Below, one piece after another: positions 34,821 through 48,187 of a stretch of 64,000 bases of DNA. A program made the translations under genes and the position numbers. How positions within the stretch are numbered: position 1 is the first letter of the stretch; each line of letters opens with the position of its first letter. The stretch lies in contig JAHNEJ010003406.1 of assembly GCA_022559845.1 (NCBI GenBank), positions 1-64,000 on the forward strand, in the 5' to 3' direction. Below the pieces are notes generated by a model, which was not told the DNA's origin, did no database searches, and worked only from the letters and a program-made list of their open reading frames with translations. This DNA comes from Amorphophallus konjac (taxonomy: Eukaryota; Streptophyta; Magnoliopsida; Alismatales; Araceae).

Positions 34821-34874
34821 AAGGAATTTCATCCTCGAAATTGAGAACAACCAGAGGGGAAAGAAGAGGAAGAC

Positions 34875-37800
34875 TCACTCAAACAGATACGGGAACTGCT
34901 GACGCATCTCGTCCTCACGTTCCCAAGAAGCCTCACCACCAGAGTGTCGCTGCCACACGACCTTTACCAAGGGAATGACCTTGTTCCGCAGGCGCTGCTC
35001 TCGCCTATCCTCCACGCGGATCGGAAACTCTGGGAGAGAAAGATCTGGAGTCACCTCAGGCCAAACGGAAAACTCGAGCACATGAGAGTCATCGGGCATA
35101 TACTTCCGCAACATCGAGACGTGGAACACGTCATGCACCGACGCCAACTCAGGAGGCAACTGCAACCGGTAAGCAACCTCACCGATGCGCTCCACAATCG
35201 CGAAAGGACCAATATAGCGGGGACTCAGCTTCCCACGCCGTCCAATACGCATCACCCCCTTCATCGGAGAAACTCTCAAGAACACATGATCGCCCACGGC
35301 GAACTCGAGGGGCTGCCTCCTACGGTCAGCATAGCTCTTCTGCCGACTCTGGGCCGCCAACATGTTCTGACGAACCAGGTGCACAACATCCACACATTGC
35401 TGCACCAATTCCGGTCCCGTCAAAACACGCTCACCCACCTCAAACCAATCGAGTGGAGTCCGACAAGGACGCCCGTACAATGCCTCATAAGGAGCCATGC
35501 TGATGCTCGAATGATAGCTGTTGTTATAGGCAAACTCCACCAACGGTAGGTGATGTATCCAACTCCCCTGCCACTCCAGGCAGCAGGATCTCAGCATGTC
35601 CTCCAAAGTCTGAATGGTCCTCTCAGACTGACCATCTGACTGAGGATGATATGCCGAGCTAAATGCCAACTCCGTGCCAAGAGCTCGCTGGAAACTCCTC
35701 CAGAATCCAGAAGTGAAGCGCGGATCCCGATCCGACACGATCGAAATGGGAACCCCATGCAACGGAACGATCCGCTCCACATAAAGATGAGCCAACTTAG
35801 GCACGCTCCAGCTGACCTTGACCGGTAGCAACCGAGTCACCTTCGTCAGCCGATCCACCAGCAACCAAATACTGTCCTGCCCACTCGGGGTTCTTGGCAA
35901 CCCCACCACAAAATCCGTGGTCACATGGTCCCACTTCCAAGCAGGAACATCCAAGGGCTGGAGAGTACCGCCTGGTCGCTGATGCTCCGCCTTCACCTGC
36001 TGACAGATCAGACACCTGGCCACAAATTCTGCGACATCTCTCTTCATGCCAGGCCACCAGAACTGCCTCCGCAAGTTCCGATACATCTTCGTCGCACCCG
36101 GGTCTACAGTGTACCTGCTCCCATGAGCCTCGCGTAACACCGCACGACGAACCTGCTCCTCAGCTGGGACGTACAACCTGCCACGAAACCTCGCAGCACC
36201 GTCCTCGCCGAGCTCTACGTCAGCCATAGCCAAAATCCGGGGCAACTCAGGGTCCGCATGTTGAGCCTCTGTCACCTGACGACGGATAGCAGGAGTGACA
36301 GTCAGACTCGCAAGCACAGCCAACCCTGGCTCCTGGGGAATCTTGAGCCTGAAAGATACCTCGGGCACTTGTTCCCAGAGCCTCCACCTCCTCAACATCA
36401 AGGCACTGACCGCAACCTTTCGACTCAAGGCATCGGCGACGACATTCATCCTGCCTGGCTGATAAGACAGGGTGAAGTCATAGTCCTTCATGAACTCCAT
36501 CCAACGCCTTTGCCTGAGGTTCAGGTCCTTCTGCGAGAACACGTACCTCAAGCTCTGATGGTCAGTGAACACCTCGAACTTCTCACCGTACAGATAATGC
36601 CTCCAGATCTTCAGCGCGAAGATCACAGCCGCCAACTCAAGGTCATGGGTAGGGTAGTTCTCCTCGTGAGGCTTTAGCTGCCGAGATGCATAAGCCACCA
36701 CTCTACCATGCTGCATCAGAACAGCACCCAGTCCAACGCCGGAAGCATCTGTACACACCACGAAACCTCCCGATCCAGAAGGCAAAACCAACACCGGAGC
36801 CGAGGTGAGCAATCTCTTCAGCTCCCTGAAGCTCTGCTCACACTCCTCGGACCAAACGAAAGGTATATCCTTCCGCGTGAGCCTAGTCATCGGGGTCGCA
36901 ATGCGGGAAAAATCCTGGATAAACCGATGATAATAACCCGCAAGCCCCAAGAAACTCCGGATCTCCGTCACCGACCTCGGCCTCGGCCATTGCATCACAG
37001 CCTCGACCTTGGCGGGATCCACGGAAATGCCATCACCAGAAATCACGTGCCCCAGAAAGTGCACCTCGCTGAGCCAAAACTCGCACTTGCTGAGCTTCGC
37101 ATACAACTGGTGATCTCGCAACGTCTGCAGTACCACACTCAAATGGTACGCGTGCTCCTCAGCAGACCGCGAATAAACAAGGATGTCATCCACAAAAATG
37201 ACCACAAACTGGTCCAAATACGGATGAAACACCCTCTGCATCAAGTCCATAAAGGCAGCTGGGGCATTGGTGAGCCCAAACAGCATCACCAGAAACTCAT
37301 AATGCCCGTACCTCGAACTGAATGCAGTCTTCTCCACATCGGACTCGCGAATCCTCAGCTGATAGTAACCTGACCGCAAATCAATCCGCGAGAACACTCG
37401 CGCAGACTGAAGCTGGTCGAACAAGTCATCGATCCGCGGCAACGGATACTTGTTCTTAACGGTCACTTCATTCAGCTGCCGATAGTCAATGCACAGCCGC
37501 AGACTACCGTCCTTCTTCTTCACAAACAACACGGGCGCACCCCAAGGGGAAAAACTCGGACGAATGTACCCCTTGGCCAGCAGCTCCTGCAACTGCGCCC
37601 TCAACTCTCTCAGGAAAAACATCGGGAAACTCGCACACCACCGCGATGTCCTCGACATCCGGCTCCATCCGGTCAGACACAACCACTGACGCGAGAAAAC
37701 CCTGACAACCTGAATCAAGCAACCGACGGGCTCGAATAGCAGAGATAAGGAATCGAGAAGAGGTGGAACGGATACCTTGGAAATAGAAGGTCCTCTTGCT

Positions 37801-39432
37801 CGGATGCTGGAAGTAGACCCTCTTCATCCCACAATCCACCACCGCTCCATGAGTCTCGAGCTAATCCATGCCTAGAATCACATCGTAATCCCGAAGCTGC
37901 AACGCATACAATCTGCCTGGCATACTCCGGCCATCGATCCACACCGGAACCTGGTCGAAGCAATACGGAGTGACCATAAAGTCACCCGAAGGCAACTCCA
38001 CTGCCAAATCACAGGACAACTGGGTCACCGGCTCCTCGACGCTCGACGCGAAATCCTCCGAAATAAACGAATGAGACGCGCCAGAATCAAACAAAACCCG
38101 AGCCGCACAACCCAAAATCTGAACGGTACCTTCCACGAGCTGCGACGCCACTGCCTCTGCCCTGGTCAAGTGCGTGATCTGGCCTCGAGCCCTCTGCCTG
38201 CCTCCCACGCTGGCTGACCTGGGTAGCGGCGGATACTGTCCCTGCTGCTGCCTCTGCTGCTGGGGAAACTGCTGCTGCGGCGGTCTCTGTGGACAGTCAC
38301 GCGCCATGTGCCCTGGCTGGTCACACCGAAAACAGATAATCAGCGCCGTGCACTGCCTGCCTGGGTGGGTCCCACCACACCGTGGACAAGGTCCTCGTGA
38401 TCCACCCCCTGATCCCTGACGCTGCAAAGGAATCGGCTGCTGCACACTGCCCGATGAAGCTTGTCCCTGATCCTTGGGCTTCTTACGGAAACCCTTCTTC
38501 AAGAACTTCTTGACCTTCGAGCTAAAAGACGCAGATCCTGTCACTGAAGCTGCCGATGCCGGTACTCCTGAACCACCCGACGCATGCTGGAAGAAACCCT
38601 GCTGCTGGGTAGCCGACTGCTGGCTGCGACCTGACACGGACTGCCCCTGGCTGATCGGTCCTCGAGTCCTCTGCATATCCATCTCCAAGGAAATCGCAAC
38701 ACGAGACGCTGTCTCTAGATCAGTGGCCCCATTCGCGATCAAATGGTGCCTCAGCTCCAGCCTCAAGCCCTGTACAAACTGCGTGGTCCTCACCCTCTCA
38801 TGCTCCATGACATGAGGTGCGTACCGACCCAGCTCGACAAATCGGGCCCTGTACTGCAACACGGACATGTCACCCTGCACCAGCTCCAGAAACTCCCGCA
38901 TCCGCTGCGTAGCAACGACGTCTGGACAGTACGTACGCTCGAAAGCACTGACAAAGTCACCCCACTCGACCTGCTCAAGTGGACGAAGCTGAAAGGACGT
39001 CTTCCACTCGGAAGACCACCACCTCCGAGCCGTACCCTGCAACTGGTTGTAGGCCAACACCACTCTGTCCTCGGCAGTACTTTTCGCAGAACTGAACACC
39101 CGCTCCATCTCATCGAGCCAATCACGAGCCGCATCAGGGTCTGCCTGGCCGCTAAAGTAAGGTGGATGGAACTGCATGAAGTCCCTCACTGCTCGGCCCG
39201 GCCCACCCCTGACTGACGAGCCCTCAGCAGTCTCTCCGCCAAACTGCTGAGACATGAGATGGTACATGCCACGGAAGAAATCTTCGGCCCCCGGAGCTCT
39301 CGCAGCATCCGCGGCCTCGGTAGCTCCCGGAACTCTGCTATGCTCCTCCTGGTCCCTCAGGACCCCCTGCTGGATCTCCTGACCTCCAGCCGACTGCCCC
39401 TGCTGAGAGCGAGAACTCCTCCTCGGCGCCAT
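34875..39432 (-). pseudogene. Tekay copy 2 gag-pol polyprotein, with nonsense codon and internal deletion
   Basis: Starts at 39432 (MAPRRSSRSQ) with gag, CCHC knuckle ([14 protein letters not shown]) and DSGA protease. The frame stops at 37861-37863, where the GMDW codon TGG of copy 1 is TAG. Between protease and RT about 110 bp present in copy 1 (2574-2685) are missing near 37610, which also shifts the frame. From there RT (FVDD), RNase H (TDAS), integrase and the chromodomain-like tail are in one uninterrupted frame ending at 34875. In the integrase zinc finger the second His of copy 1 (TVHPGATKM) is Asp here (TVDPGATKM), which should disrupt zinc binding. The integrase C-terminus is intact, unlike copy 1. 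Not autonomous as read. Confidence 0.93.
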
Positions 39433-39581
39433 CCTCGCTCCTGAAGCACAAGACAGAAAACACGAAAACGGCAATGTCAGAATAAAACACGCGGTGCCCA
39501 AGGCCAACGTCACCTGTACATCATCGCCATGGACTAGTGGACCACTACAATTACCTATGATTCCCATGTAATTCCACAACC

Positions 39582-39596
39582 GAGCTCTGATACCAG
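39582..39596 (-). promoter_or_regulatory. Primer-binding site of Tekay copy 2
   Basis: On the minus strand TGGTATCAGAGCTCG lies just inside the 5' LTR, matching the initiator-Met tRNA type used by copy 1. Confidence 0.92.
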
Positions 39597-39597
39597 C

Positions 39598-42284
39598 TGT
39601 AACGACCCGAGAATCCGATTACCGGGAAGGCCCGATAACCCGAGACTCGCACTGCCACCCACGAGTCCGAAGACTCGGAAGGGTTAAAAGGATGGTGTGG
39701 AAACTACATAGTTATCACAAGTAATTGCAGAAATTAAACAGTTATGATAATAAGCAGAAAATAAGATAACAATTTACATGGTCCACAAAATAAAACCACA
39801 ACAACAGTCCACGACTAGTACAGTGACAAGAAAGAAAAGTACAGCTACACGTGGCATCCCCCGGCTCAGACCTCTGGCACTATCTCTGGGCACCCGCACC
39901 ACGCTGAGCTCCTGACGCGCTCCCCGAAGGTGGCGTCTCACCTGAAACACGGTGAAAACACGCAGGGAATGAGTCTCGGAACAAGACTCAGTAGGGATCA
40001 CTCGAACCCTACCTCGCAAAGCGAGAAACCACTACTCTAGCGGTAGGAGAGTACCTCGGAAAGAAAAGCCCTGTACTCTACAAAGCAAGACTCTACGGCA
40101 CGCAAACCGACACACGTGCTACGAAGAGAAGATCGAAGCTCAACGGTCACCGACAAACCCGAAGGTCGGAAACACATGACTGACAGTCTGACACTCCGTA
40201 CTCGACAGGAGTACCACCCACTAGAAGCACAGCCGGTAGCGTCCCCTGACGTCTTACACCGCACCGCAGGTGAACCGCCTGACGTGGTAGGTCCTACCCG
40301 AGGCGCAAACACCGAAAAGTAACTCACAACAAGTGACTAGCTGGGGTCACGCCCGTCGACGTGGGTCCAACCGCCCCCAACCACGTGTGCACACACAGAC
40401 CACGCGTCCTAGGTCTGGCCCTCTGACCGGTTTTCCCCCGCAGCCGGACTCTGGCTACGACGAGGGGCCTACGGTAACCGGTCCACAAACCGTCTCGAAA
40501 GGTGGGTGCCCGTACACCACTCCCAGGTGAGACCAGCACCGCGTACTGGTGGGCTACGACTAGTGGAGGGTCGCTAAAGGAGTAGACTCTCAAGTCACGG
40601 AAAACAACGCCCAAGCCCGACAACGTGTGGGAATCACCCCACGCACTAGTCCCGTCACACGGAGACCACGGTCGGAGAAAAGTAAGGTTGCCACCCTCAT
40701 GGGGCAACCCAGGAAGTGGCGGTCCGACCCTGGACCGTCACAACCAAATGGCGGTCCACTCTAGGGCCGTCACTTGAAAATGGCGGTCTAAGGCAGACCG
40801 TCACACGGCCAGGGGGGATAGGGGAAGCGACGCGCCTGCCCTAGTGCGTCGCTTGGAAGCGGCGAACCTAGGCCAGGGCGTCACACGGCGCCCCACACCC
40901 TCCAAAACCACAGGGAAAGTAACGCGCCTACCCCGGCGCGTCGCTTGCAAGCAACGCGTCGGGCTCAGTGCGTTACTCACATGTAACGCGCCTAGCCCAG
41001 CGCGTCACATGGCCCTTACACTCGGGGTGGGAAGGGAAGTGACGCGCCTGCCCCAGCGCGTCACTAGTAAGTAACGCGCTGGGCCCAGTGCGTCGCTTGG
41101 CCCATCCACCTGGGGTAACAACAGGAAGTGACGCACCTGCCCCTGTGCGTTACACGCATGTAACGCGCCTAGCCTGGTGCGTTACATGGCCTGACCCCAA
41201 CGGTCAAAAACCAACGGTCGAAACTAGCGGCGGCCCTGCCCTGGCGCGTCATTCTCCAAACGGCGGTCAGTCGTAGGGCCGTCGCTGCCCCCTGACCCCA
41301 AGAGCTAACACCCAGGAGAAGTAACGCTCCTGCCTAGGGGCGTCACATGCAAGTGGCGGTCACTGGAAGGACCGTCGCTTGCCTCCGAGCACGCTACGGC
41401 GGGAAAACCCCAAAAACGCCAACCACGCCCCCGTACCTCCACCGGAGAGGGGGAAAACAAGGGGGAAGACCCCTGGGGACCCCTAGCATGCATCTAAGCC
41501 ACCAAAACATAGAATCATGGGCTAAAACCATAGATCGGGCGGCTCACCCCCAAAACATGGAAAAACCCCAAAAATGCCCAAACATGCCTCTCTCGGCCTC
41601 CCCGCGGCCTACAAACCACGGAAAAGAACGGCGAAGAGCTAGGGAACGTCACCCTACCTCAATGGAGCGAATGCTCCGCCGGATCGTCCACGAATCGCGA
41701 AGAACGCTTGAAAACCCTCGTTCTTCCTTAAGCTTCCCACGCTCGCCGCACGCCCCCACGACCGCCTCGCCGCCGCCCACGTCACCGCGTCGTCGCCCCG
41801 CCGCCGTCTGCAGCCGGAGGGGAGCTCGCCGTGGCCAACCGGGAGGAAGAGAGGGAGAGGGAGGGAGACACGGTGGAGGAGGAAGGAGGAAGAAGAAGAG
41901 AGAAGAAGAAGTGGGGGGAGAGAGAAAATAAGGAGGGTTTTTATAGAAAAACCCGGAAAAATCGGAAAATTCCAAAAATTAGGAAATTACACCCCCACGA
42001 TCCTCGGAACGTACCGATCGCGACGGTACCACTCGTGCCCGTGTGAACAGCCCGGTTCACCCGCAGCGAGCGTCCGAAGAGAAAAGCCGAAACCCGCGCC
42101 GGAAATCGGAAATCACGCACGGAAAAGCCGCGGAACGCCTCCGGGCCTCCGAAACGACTCCGGATCGCGCCGATCCGAACACGAAAGATGTCCGAAACAA
42201 AATTTCGGACACAATAGAGCCGAACGCTCCGAAAACCAGATCTGGGACCCACGAAGAAGGATCCGAAAGGTCCGGGATATTACA
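39598..42284 (-). repeat. 5' LTR of Tekay copy 2 (2687 bp)
   Basis: Pairs with 32141-34807. It is 20 bp longer, explained by an extra CAAAAACCAACGGT-type duplication near 41205 and an extra AGAGAAGA near 41898. TATA-like box at 41938-41946, followed downstream (lower coordinates) by a CT-rich leader on the transcribed strand. Confidence 0.95.
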
Positions 42285-42649
42285 TTAATATTCCCTTTAT
42301 GCCATGCCTTGAGGGGACACGGGGCTGCGGAGCAGATCTCATCGTTTTATTATTATTTGAATTTTTTTCATTATCATTTGTTAGTTTATATAATTTTTAA
42401 GTGAGTTTGTTATTACTATTTATTTGTTTTTCTTATGATTTATTTATTTATTATTGTTCTTCTTCTCATATTCTCTTCTCCTTTCTCTTCTTCTTTATTT
42501 CCCTGTACGTAAACGTGGGGTGAAAATTTTTTAGTGTCCACAACTAGCATTCATGATAATTTATTCATAGTTATCTGTGGGGGCATAGATTACTCTCATC
42601 TGTAATTTTCTAATGATTATTCTTGTTCTAAATAAGTCTGAGTAGATCC

Positions 42650-44187
42650 AAAGATCCGAAGAGTAGGGTGATAAATTGGAGCCACAAAGTAAATATGTAT
42701 CTTATAGAACTCCTCGCTGAGCACAAGACTAATAATGACGATTTTGCCAATGAAAACTTTACAAAAGATGCATGGAGAAATACGGTAAAGAAATTCAACG
42801 AGTTGACCAAGTTAGAATATTCGTTGAAAATCTAAAAAATCGGTTTAAAATTTTGAAAAGAGGTACTATCTAATTTTGACTCTAAAGAATCGATCGGGAT
42901 GGGGTTGGGATCATGAAAAAAAATGCTAATCCCAGATACTATGGAAACTTGGGATGATCTCAAATCGGTATGTAACGTACCTATTGCACATTTCACAATT
43001 GTAATATTCACATTCCATTAGATGAGTAACATGTGACTTCTAATTTCATATGAATAAAGAATACAAAGCAATCTAAGGAAAGCCGTTCTTAGTTTTTGAT
43101 CCAATGGAATTCATTTGCTCTAGTTCTATGGCTCGAGGGGATAACGCTGCATGTAATGAAGGTATCTCTTATCTTGACCAGCGTAGCGACAATGGTGATG
43201 AGCAGCAGGCTCTAGAGGATGAATCATGTGTTGAATTTAATATAAATAGTATCCTTAATGACACGAAAACACCATAAAATAATCAGCAGCAATCACAAAT
43301 GGGCACACCTAATATTGAGCCAACCCAAGATGTGCCACCATCATCTAGGAATATTCCTTCATCTAGTAATGTAAATAGGAAGAGGAAGCGAACTTCTATG
43401 GGTAATGAAGAATCAATTGGGAAATTGGGTCCCGAAAGGTAAAACTTGTAAAGGCAGATGTTGGAATTGTAGAAGAAAGCTACTCCACGAATGGATCTGG
43501 CAATTGATGCCCTCTTGAAGCTACTTGGACTTCCTGAGCAAGGCATATTCAGAGTAGGCCTATCAACGGAGCGGATACGAAGCGAATATATGACTATCAA
43601 TATCCGCTCCGTTTTAAAATTCGAATTACCTGATTTTGATCCGCTCCGATTTGAATTCGGATACGAAACGAATATATGACTATCAGTATCTGCTCCATTT
43701 TAAAATTCGAATTATCCGATTCAAATTCAAAAGTATATAAATATAATTATAAAATATTAAAAGTATATAAAATATAATTATAAAATGTCAAAAATATATA
43801 AAATAAACTCTAAATTAAAATATAACTATAAAATGTCTAAATTTCTCTACAATATTATTTATTTTATAATATATTATTTAAAAATATGTATTATATGATA
43901 TATAATATTACGAACGGATATTTTTCGAAGCGAATATTATAATATCTGTATCCGCTCCGATTCGAATTCAGATATTATCTGTATCTGAAAAAATGAATAC
44001 GAATTGAAATATTATCCGTTAAAACGGATTCGAATTCGAAGCGGATCCGGATAATATCTGAATCCGTTGATAGGCCTAATTCAGAGCGATCGAGCTTATC
44101 AAGTGTGTTGAGGACTGTTCCATCTTCTTGGCTCTCCCAGAAGAGTTAAAGGTCAGATGGATATTAAGCCGTCTCGGTTATTATTGA
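42650..44187 (+). pseudogene. PIF/Harbinger ORF1: Myb/SANT-like DNA-binding protein, decayed
   Basis: From 42674 the plus strand reads NWSHKVNMYLIELLAEHK...FTKDAWRNTVKKFNEL, then after a one-base shift ENLKNRFKILKRGT, a Myb/SANT-like (Myb_DNA-bind_3) domain as in Harbinger ORF1 and plant L10-interacting MYB-like proteins. A Ser/Asn-rich linker with stops follows (about 43090-43545), then the conserved end CVEDCSIFLALPEELKVRWILSRL with stop at 44185. The end is separated from the linker by a 524-bp MITE. With frameshift, stops and insertion the gene is dead. It precedes the transposase on the same strand, the usual ORF1-ORF2 order. Confidence 0.75.
43555..44078. mobile_element. hAT-type MITE (524 bp) in Harbinger ORF1
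   Basis: Ends are inverted and nearly perfect: TAGGCCTATCAACGG at the left, CCGTTGATAGGCCTA at the right. The flanks carry a perfect 8-bp target duplication ATTCAGAG (43547-43554 and 44079-44086). Subterminal GGATAC/ATTCG words recur. Precise excision would rejoin the ORF1 sequence (GIFR to AIELIKCVEDC). Confidence 0.92.
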
Positions 44188-44373
44188 AAGATCTTCATAT
44201 CCTTTTTAACTTTTAATTGTAATGTGCTACTTTTGCTATTTCTTGCTCTTATTTAATGGAATGTGAATATGATTGCCTATGTTTCATTTACACGAATTGT
44301 CCAGTGATATACTCATGCGTACTTTAATACATGCTCTTTCTTTTATGTAAGATTTCTAACTTTTGCATTATCA

Positions 44374-45315
44374 ATGCATTCTCCAACTGCTCAGGCTCGT
44401 CCGTCACTTGATCCTCTTATTAAGTTTATCATGGAGGAGGAGGAGTATTGGGAGGAAGTTGAGCATGTAGTTGTCCTTCAAATGTTGTCGGCTCATACAT
44501 GTATCCCTAGGCCGCTAATGCACACAGATGTTGGTCGAGGACATAGGTGGGTTAAACAGTTAATGGCCGGTCATGTAGGCAGATCATACTTTACCTTTCG
44601 AGTGCATCCTACTCTATTCTTAAGATTAAGGGATACATTAATGGAAAATGATGTACTGAAAGACACCAAGAATATGTCGGCCACTGAGCAATTAGCTATC
44701 TTCCTTCTCGAGGTTGGACATGAAGTTGGTAATAGGTTACTCAGGGAATGGTTCCAACATTAAGGTGAGACCAACAGCCGACATTTTAACAATGTACTCA
44801 TGGCAGTGTTATCCATGCATCATGATTGCATTAAGAAACCCACAGGTGAAGAGCCAGTTCATTTAAAAATAAGGCATGATCCAAAATTCTATCCATTAAT
44901 TCTTCAAGATGGCGTGGTTTATAATCATTACTTATTGGTTCCTAGTTATTGTTCATTAATTACCAATACTTATTATTTTGTTTCATGTTTGGACTGTATT
45001 GGGTGCAATTGATGGGACACATATTTATGCAAAGGTGTCGACGGTCGACCACCCTCGTTATCGAAATCGGAAGGGTGAAACATCCCAGAATGTGTTAGGG
45101 TGTGTGAATTTTGATCTTATGTTTACTTATGTTGTGGGTTGGGAGGGATCAATTGCAGACATGAAAGTATTGAGATGGGCCATTGAGAAAGGTGGATTTG
45201 TTGTTCCTGAAGGTATACTTTACTCAGATGATAGAGTATCATTTTGTACTTTTCACACTCAGAGTTACTCATAATTCGTTCATGTAGGGAAATACTTCTT
45301 GGTTGATGCAGGGTA
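44374..45315 (+). pseudogene. PIF/Harbinger transposase (ORF2), truncated and mutated
   Basis: The product starting at 44374 carries the N-terminal helix-rich region (RGHRWVKQLMAGHVGRSYFTFRVH, MSATEQLAIFLLEVGHEVGNR). A TAA at 44761 interrupts where the family has Ser (FQHSGET). The frame goes on with RHFNNVLMAVL, then an intron-like break (about 44907-44990), then the DDE core with AIDGTHIYAKV (first Asp) and a second block SIADMKVLRWAI. It breaks off at FLVDAGYAN, where a retroelement begins. The third acidic residue expected shortly after (in the PYRGxRYHLKE block) is absent. Clearly inactive. Confidence 0.85.
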
Positions 45316-45322
45316 CGCTAAC

Positions 45323-45904
45323 TGTAACGCCCCAGGTTTTTCGGATCATTAATCGGGTCAGGATCCGTGGGTTTCGGATCGTTTTGTGGTTCCTGGATTG
45401 AGTTTTGTGGTTTACGCGTGTTTTTACCTGTCGGACCTTCGAAACGCCGTGTAGGGCAAACCATTGCGTTCTCCGACTCTGAGACGTTACCACTGCGTTG
45501 TGCATTTTTCGAGGATCGCAGATGTAATTTTTCATATTTTTTGATATTTTTTAGAATTTCTGGATTTTCTATATATATAAATACCCCCCTCTCTCTCCTC
45601 TCATTCTCTCACTCTCTCCCTCTCTCTTCTCTCTCTCACGTTCTCTCCTCTCCCCCTCTCTTCTCTCCGGGCGGCCGACGGAGAGGGACGAGGGCGAGAT
45701 GGTGACGTTCGTGGGGCGAGGAGAGGCGTGGACGGGGCGAGGATGGAGGCGTGGGGGCGCGGTGAAGCTCGGTCGCAAGTTCGTGCCCCGGCGAGGGTTC
45801 AACAGCGTTTTCTTCACGGATCAGCGTCCACGTCGTGTCAAATCTTCGATGGAGGTAGGGAGATGGACCCCCAGCTCATGTATTTCATTTCTCGCGAGTT
45901 TTGA
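45323..45904 (+). repeat. Inverted partial LTR (first about 580 bp)
   Basis: TGTAACGCCCCAGGTTTTTC opens a stretch collinear with the start of the right LTR read on minus, including GCGTTCTCCGACTCTG, TATA (45571-45580), the CT-rich leader and GTAGGGAGATG. Similarity ends at GCGAGTTTTG near 45904. Directly after comes ATCAGAGCAGG, which resembles a primer-site core in plus orientation. Confidence 0.8.
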
Positions 45905-48173
45905 TCAGAGCAGGCATAACACAAAAAGCGCAAGTCTGGCATCACCTCAGCAGCACGGAAACCAATCACGGCATCGCTGCCACCTTGGGGAAAACCAATC
46001 CACCGGTCAACGCCCATGCTCGGCGGACCAACCAAACGCCAACTCACATTCCTCAATGGGAAACCTCCGTCGGCCCAACAGGCACGATCCAACTCATGAC
46101 AGGCCATCCGCTGACTCACGTATAGACCAACACCACATCCAGACCTATCATCATGCCAACTCTACCCTCTCAGGGGAGTACGGCGAAACCACATGACAAG
46201 GTCCGGAGTCTTCGGTCTTCACCTCACTCGACTCAGACTTACAGGGGAACCATCCCATGCTGGTCGCAGACCAAGTATCACCATTCCCACGCCAACCACT
46301 CTTCAAGGACCTCCACGCATAGGCATCGACCACCGTCCTGCCTCATCAAACCTTCATCTCAATTGCTCCAAATGGACGCCTGCCAATCCCGATTCTGCTC
46401 CTACCACAGAGCCAAGAGACACACAACCTCTTACAATCCACGGCACACTTCTCCAGAACCGACAAGTGCCGCCTGCTACCACAGCAAGCAGGTCGATGAC
46501 GCCGCAACCAATGCACACGGGTCCCCAGACAATACACACCCTACTGTGATCAACCACTCGGTTAACCTCACCAGCCGCTCGCAGCTACCAACTGGGACCC
46601 ATAATCACTCAGAGATCACTTCTCCAAAACACGATCTCATCCGAGACACAACCTCCAATGCAAGAACATGGTACTCATGCGGCAACCTCGCCAGCATATT
46701 TCCCCAACTCTCCACCTGCCAGTGCCATGACCACAAGATCTCAAGCAACGGCATGGTAACAACCCGTCTCACACAACCGGAGACAACGCATATCGAGGAA
46801 CCAATCCTCCGCTGCTCTCCACACTTCCTCATAAATCCACCCGCAGCAACCAACGCTACGATCCGCGCACTCTGATCCACACGCACAACCACCACAACGA
46901 CAACTCGGGATCCACCATCCCGACAACCCTCTGCAACTCCGCAGGCTCCGATCCTCCACACATCGGGAACCACAACACCAACCGCAATTCCTCACGAACA
47001 CCGCCCAGCCGGCACTCGTCCTTCCGGAACAGTGCCAACTCCTTACACAGCAGGGAAATGGGCACGACTTCTCACAGGTAACCACCTTGCCAACACGGGA
47101 CGTGTCTCGCGCAGACTTCATGGCACACGAAGGCCAACCAATCTGGGCACACAATGCAAGACGACGAACCTTAGCCAAAACGCGATCTCCTCCAACCAAG
47201 GGAAAAACTCAATACACTTCCGACCAACGGAAGGAAAACTCCACGCTCGACCTGACCTCGAATCTTGCACATGCTGGGAACAGCACCTTCCAGCACCAAG
47301 AAAACCTTCGCTTCTGTCAGGTCAGCTCCTCCGACAACACTCGCCAAGTGTTCCGTCGGACCACGGTCACAGGATCTCTCGATGCACCACTGCTGCAATT
47401 CCTCGAACTGAAACACGCCACGCCAAGAGCCGGAACACGAGCCATAACCGGCAACCGCCAATGCTCATCCTCGAGTCTCGAGCTCGCCACAGAACCTCCA
47501 CATCTCAACCCAAATCCAGGGTGAACATAATCCATTCGCACACAAGAGTGCAGGAGCAAGAACTTACTGGGACAGCTCTGCCCGATCCTACCTCGAAATT
47601 CGCAAAGATAACCGAGATCGACACGTCATTTCTGACGCCACAGAGCATGACAAGAACATTGGCTCGACAAATCAGCAGCTCACCAAGAAGATCCTCCGCT
47701 CACCCGAGCACAATTCTCCACTAGAGCACCCGCTCCGACACCTTAAACCACGACCTTAACACCTCAGGGGCTGGATAACCTCAAGCTGGAGTGGTCAAAC
47801 ACAATAACAGCTCCCTCAGAGTACACTCACGGCCACTTAACCACGAACAGTCATCGCCAGCCACCTGACCTCGCCGCAGGCTCCTCGAACGCATCACTGT
47901 AGCGACACGCCTGCCAGCAACCTCTGCCCAACGCAGCACCCCCCACCATCAAAGGGAGAAAGCTCTCGACCTCTATCCTCAGGCGCCACACCAACGCTCT
48001 TGACGAAAAATGACAATCACCTTCACAGCGCCAACGCCACGCACTCAAGCTCTTACGCGAGAAACCAAACGAAAAAATAAGCGCAAAACCCTATGCCAAC
48101 TGCCGATTGTACTGGACCTTACGGACTCTGATCACTACAATATCTCAAATTCCCATGTACGTTCACAACCACT
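45905..48173 (-). other. Non-coding internal domain of the LARD-like element
   Basis: Frames of up to 240 codons exist on both strands (46153-46875, 47032-47724 plus; 46741-47199 minus), but they overlap, are biased in composition and show no zinc knuckle, protease, RT or integrase motif. I read the region as degenerate or non-coding. Confidence 0.55.
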
Positions 48174-48186
48174 GCTCTGATACCAA
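48174..48186 (-). promoter_or_regulatory. Primer-binding site of the LARD-like element
   Basis: On the minus strand TTGGTATCAGAGC adjoins the LTR end. Confidence 0.88.
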
Positions 48187-48187
48187 C

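Larger units (their letters stand above)
32141..42284 (-). mobile_element. Complete Tekay (Del) chromovirus LTR retrotransposon, copy 2
   Basis: A full element on the minus strand: 5' LTR 39598-42284, primer site, gag-pol, polypurine tract, 3' LTR 32141-34807. It is flanked on both sides by the 5-bp duplication TTAAT (32136-32140 and 42285-42289), so the insertion is intact. By eye the two LTRs differ at about 20 sites in 2.7 kb plus two short indels, which indicates a young but not brand-new insertion, older than copy 1. Confidence 0.97.

Noticed and set aside
46153..47724. Frames of more than 230 codons in the LARD interior
   Set aside because: They occur on both strands with biased composition and no conserved motif; treated as non-coding.
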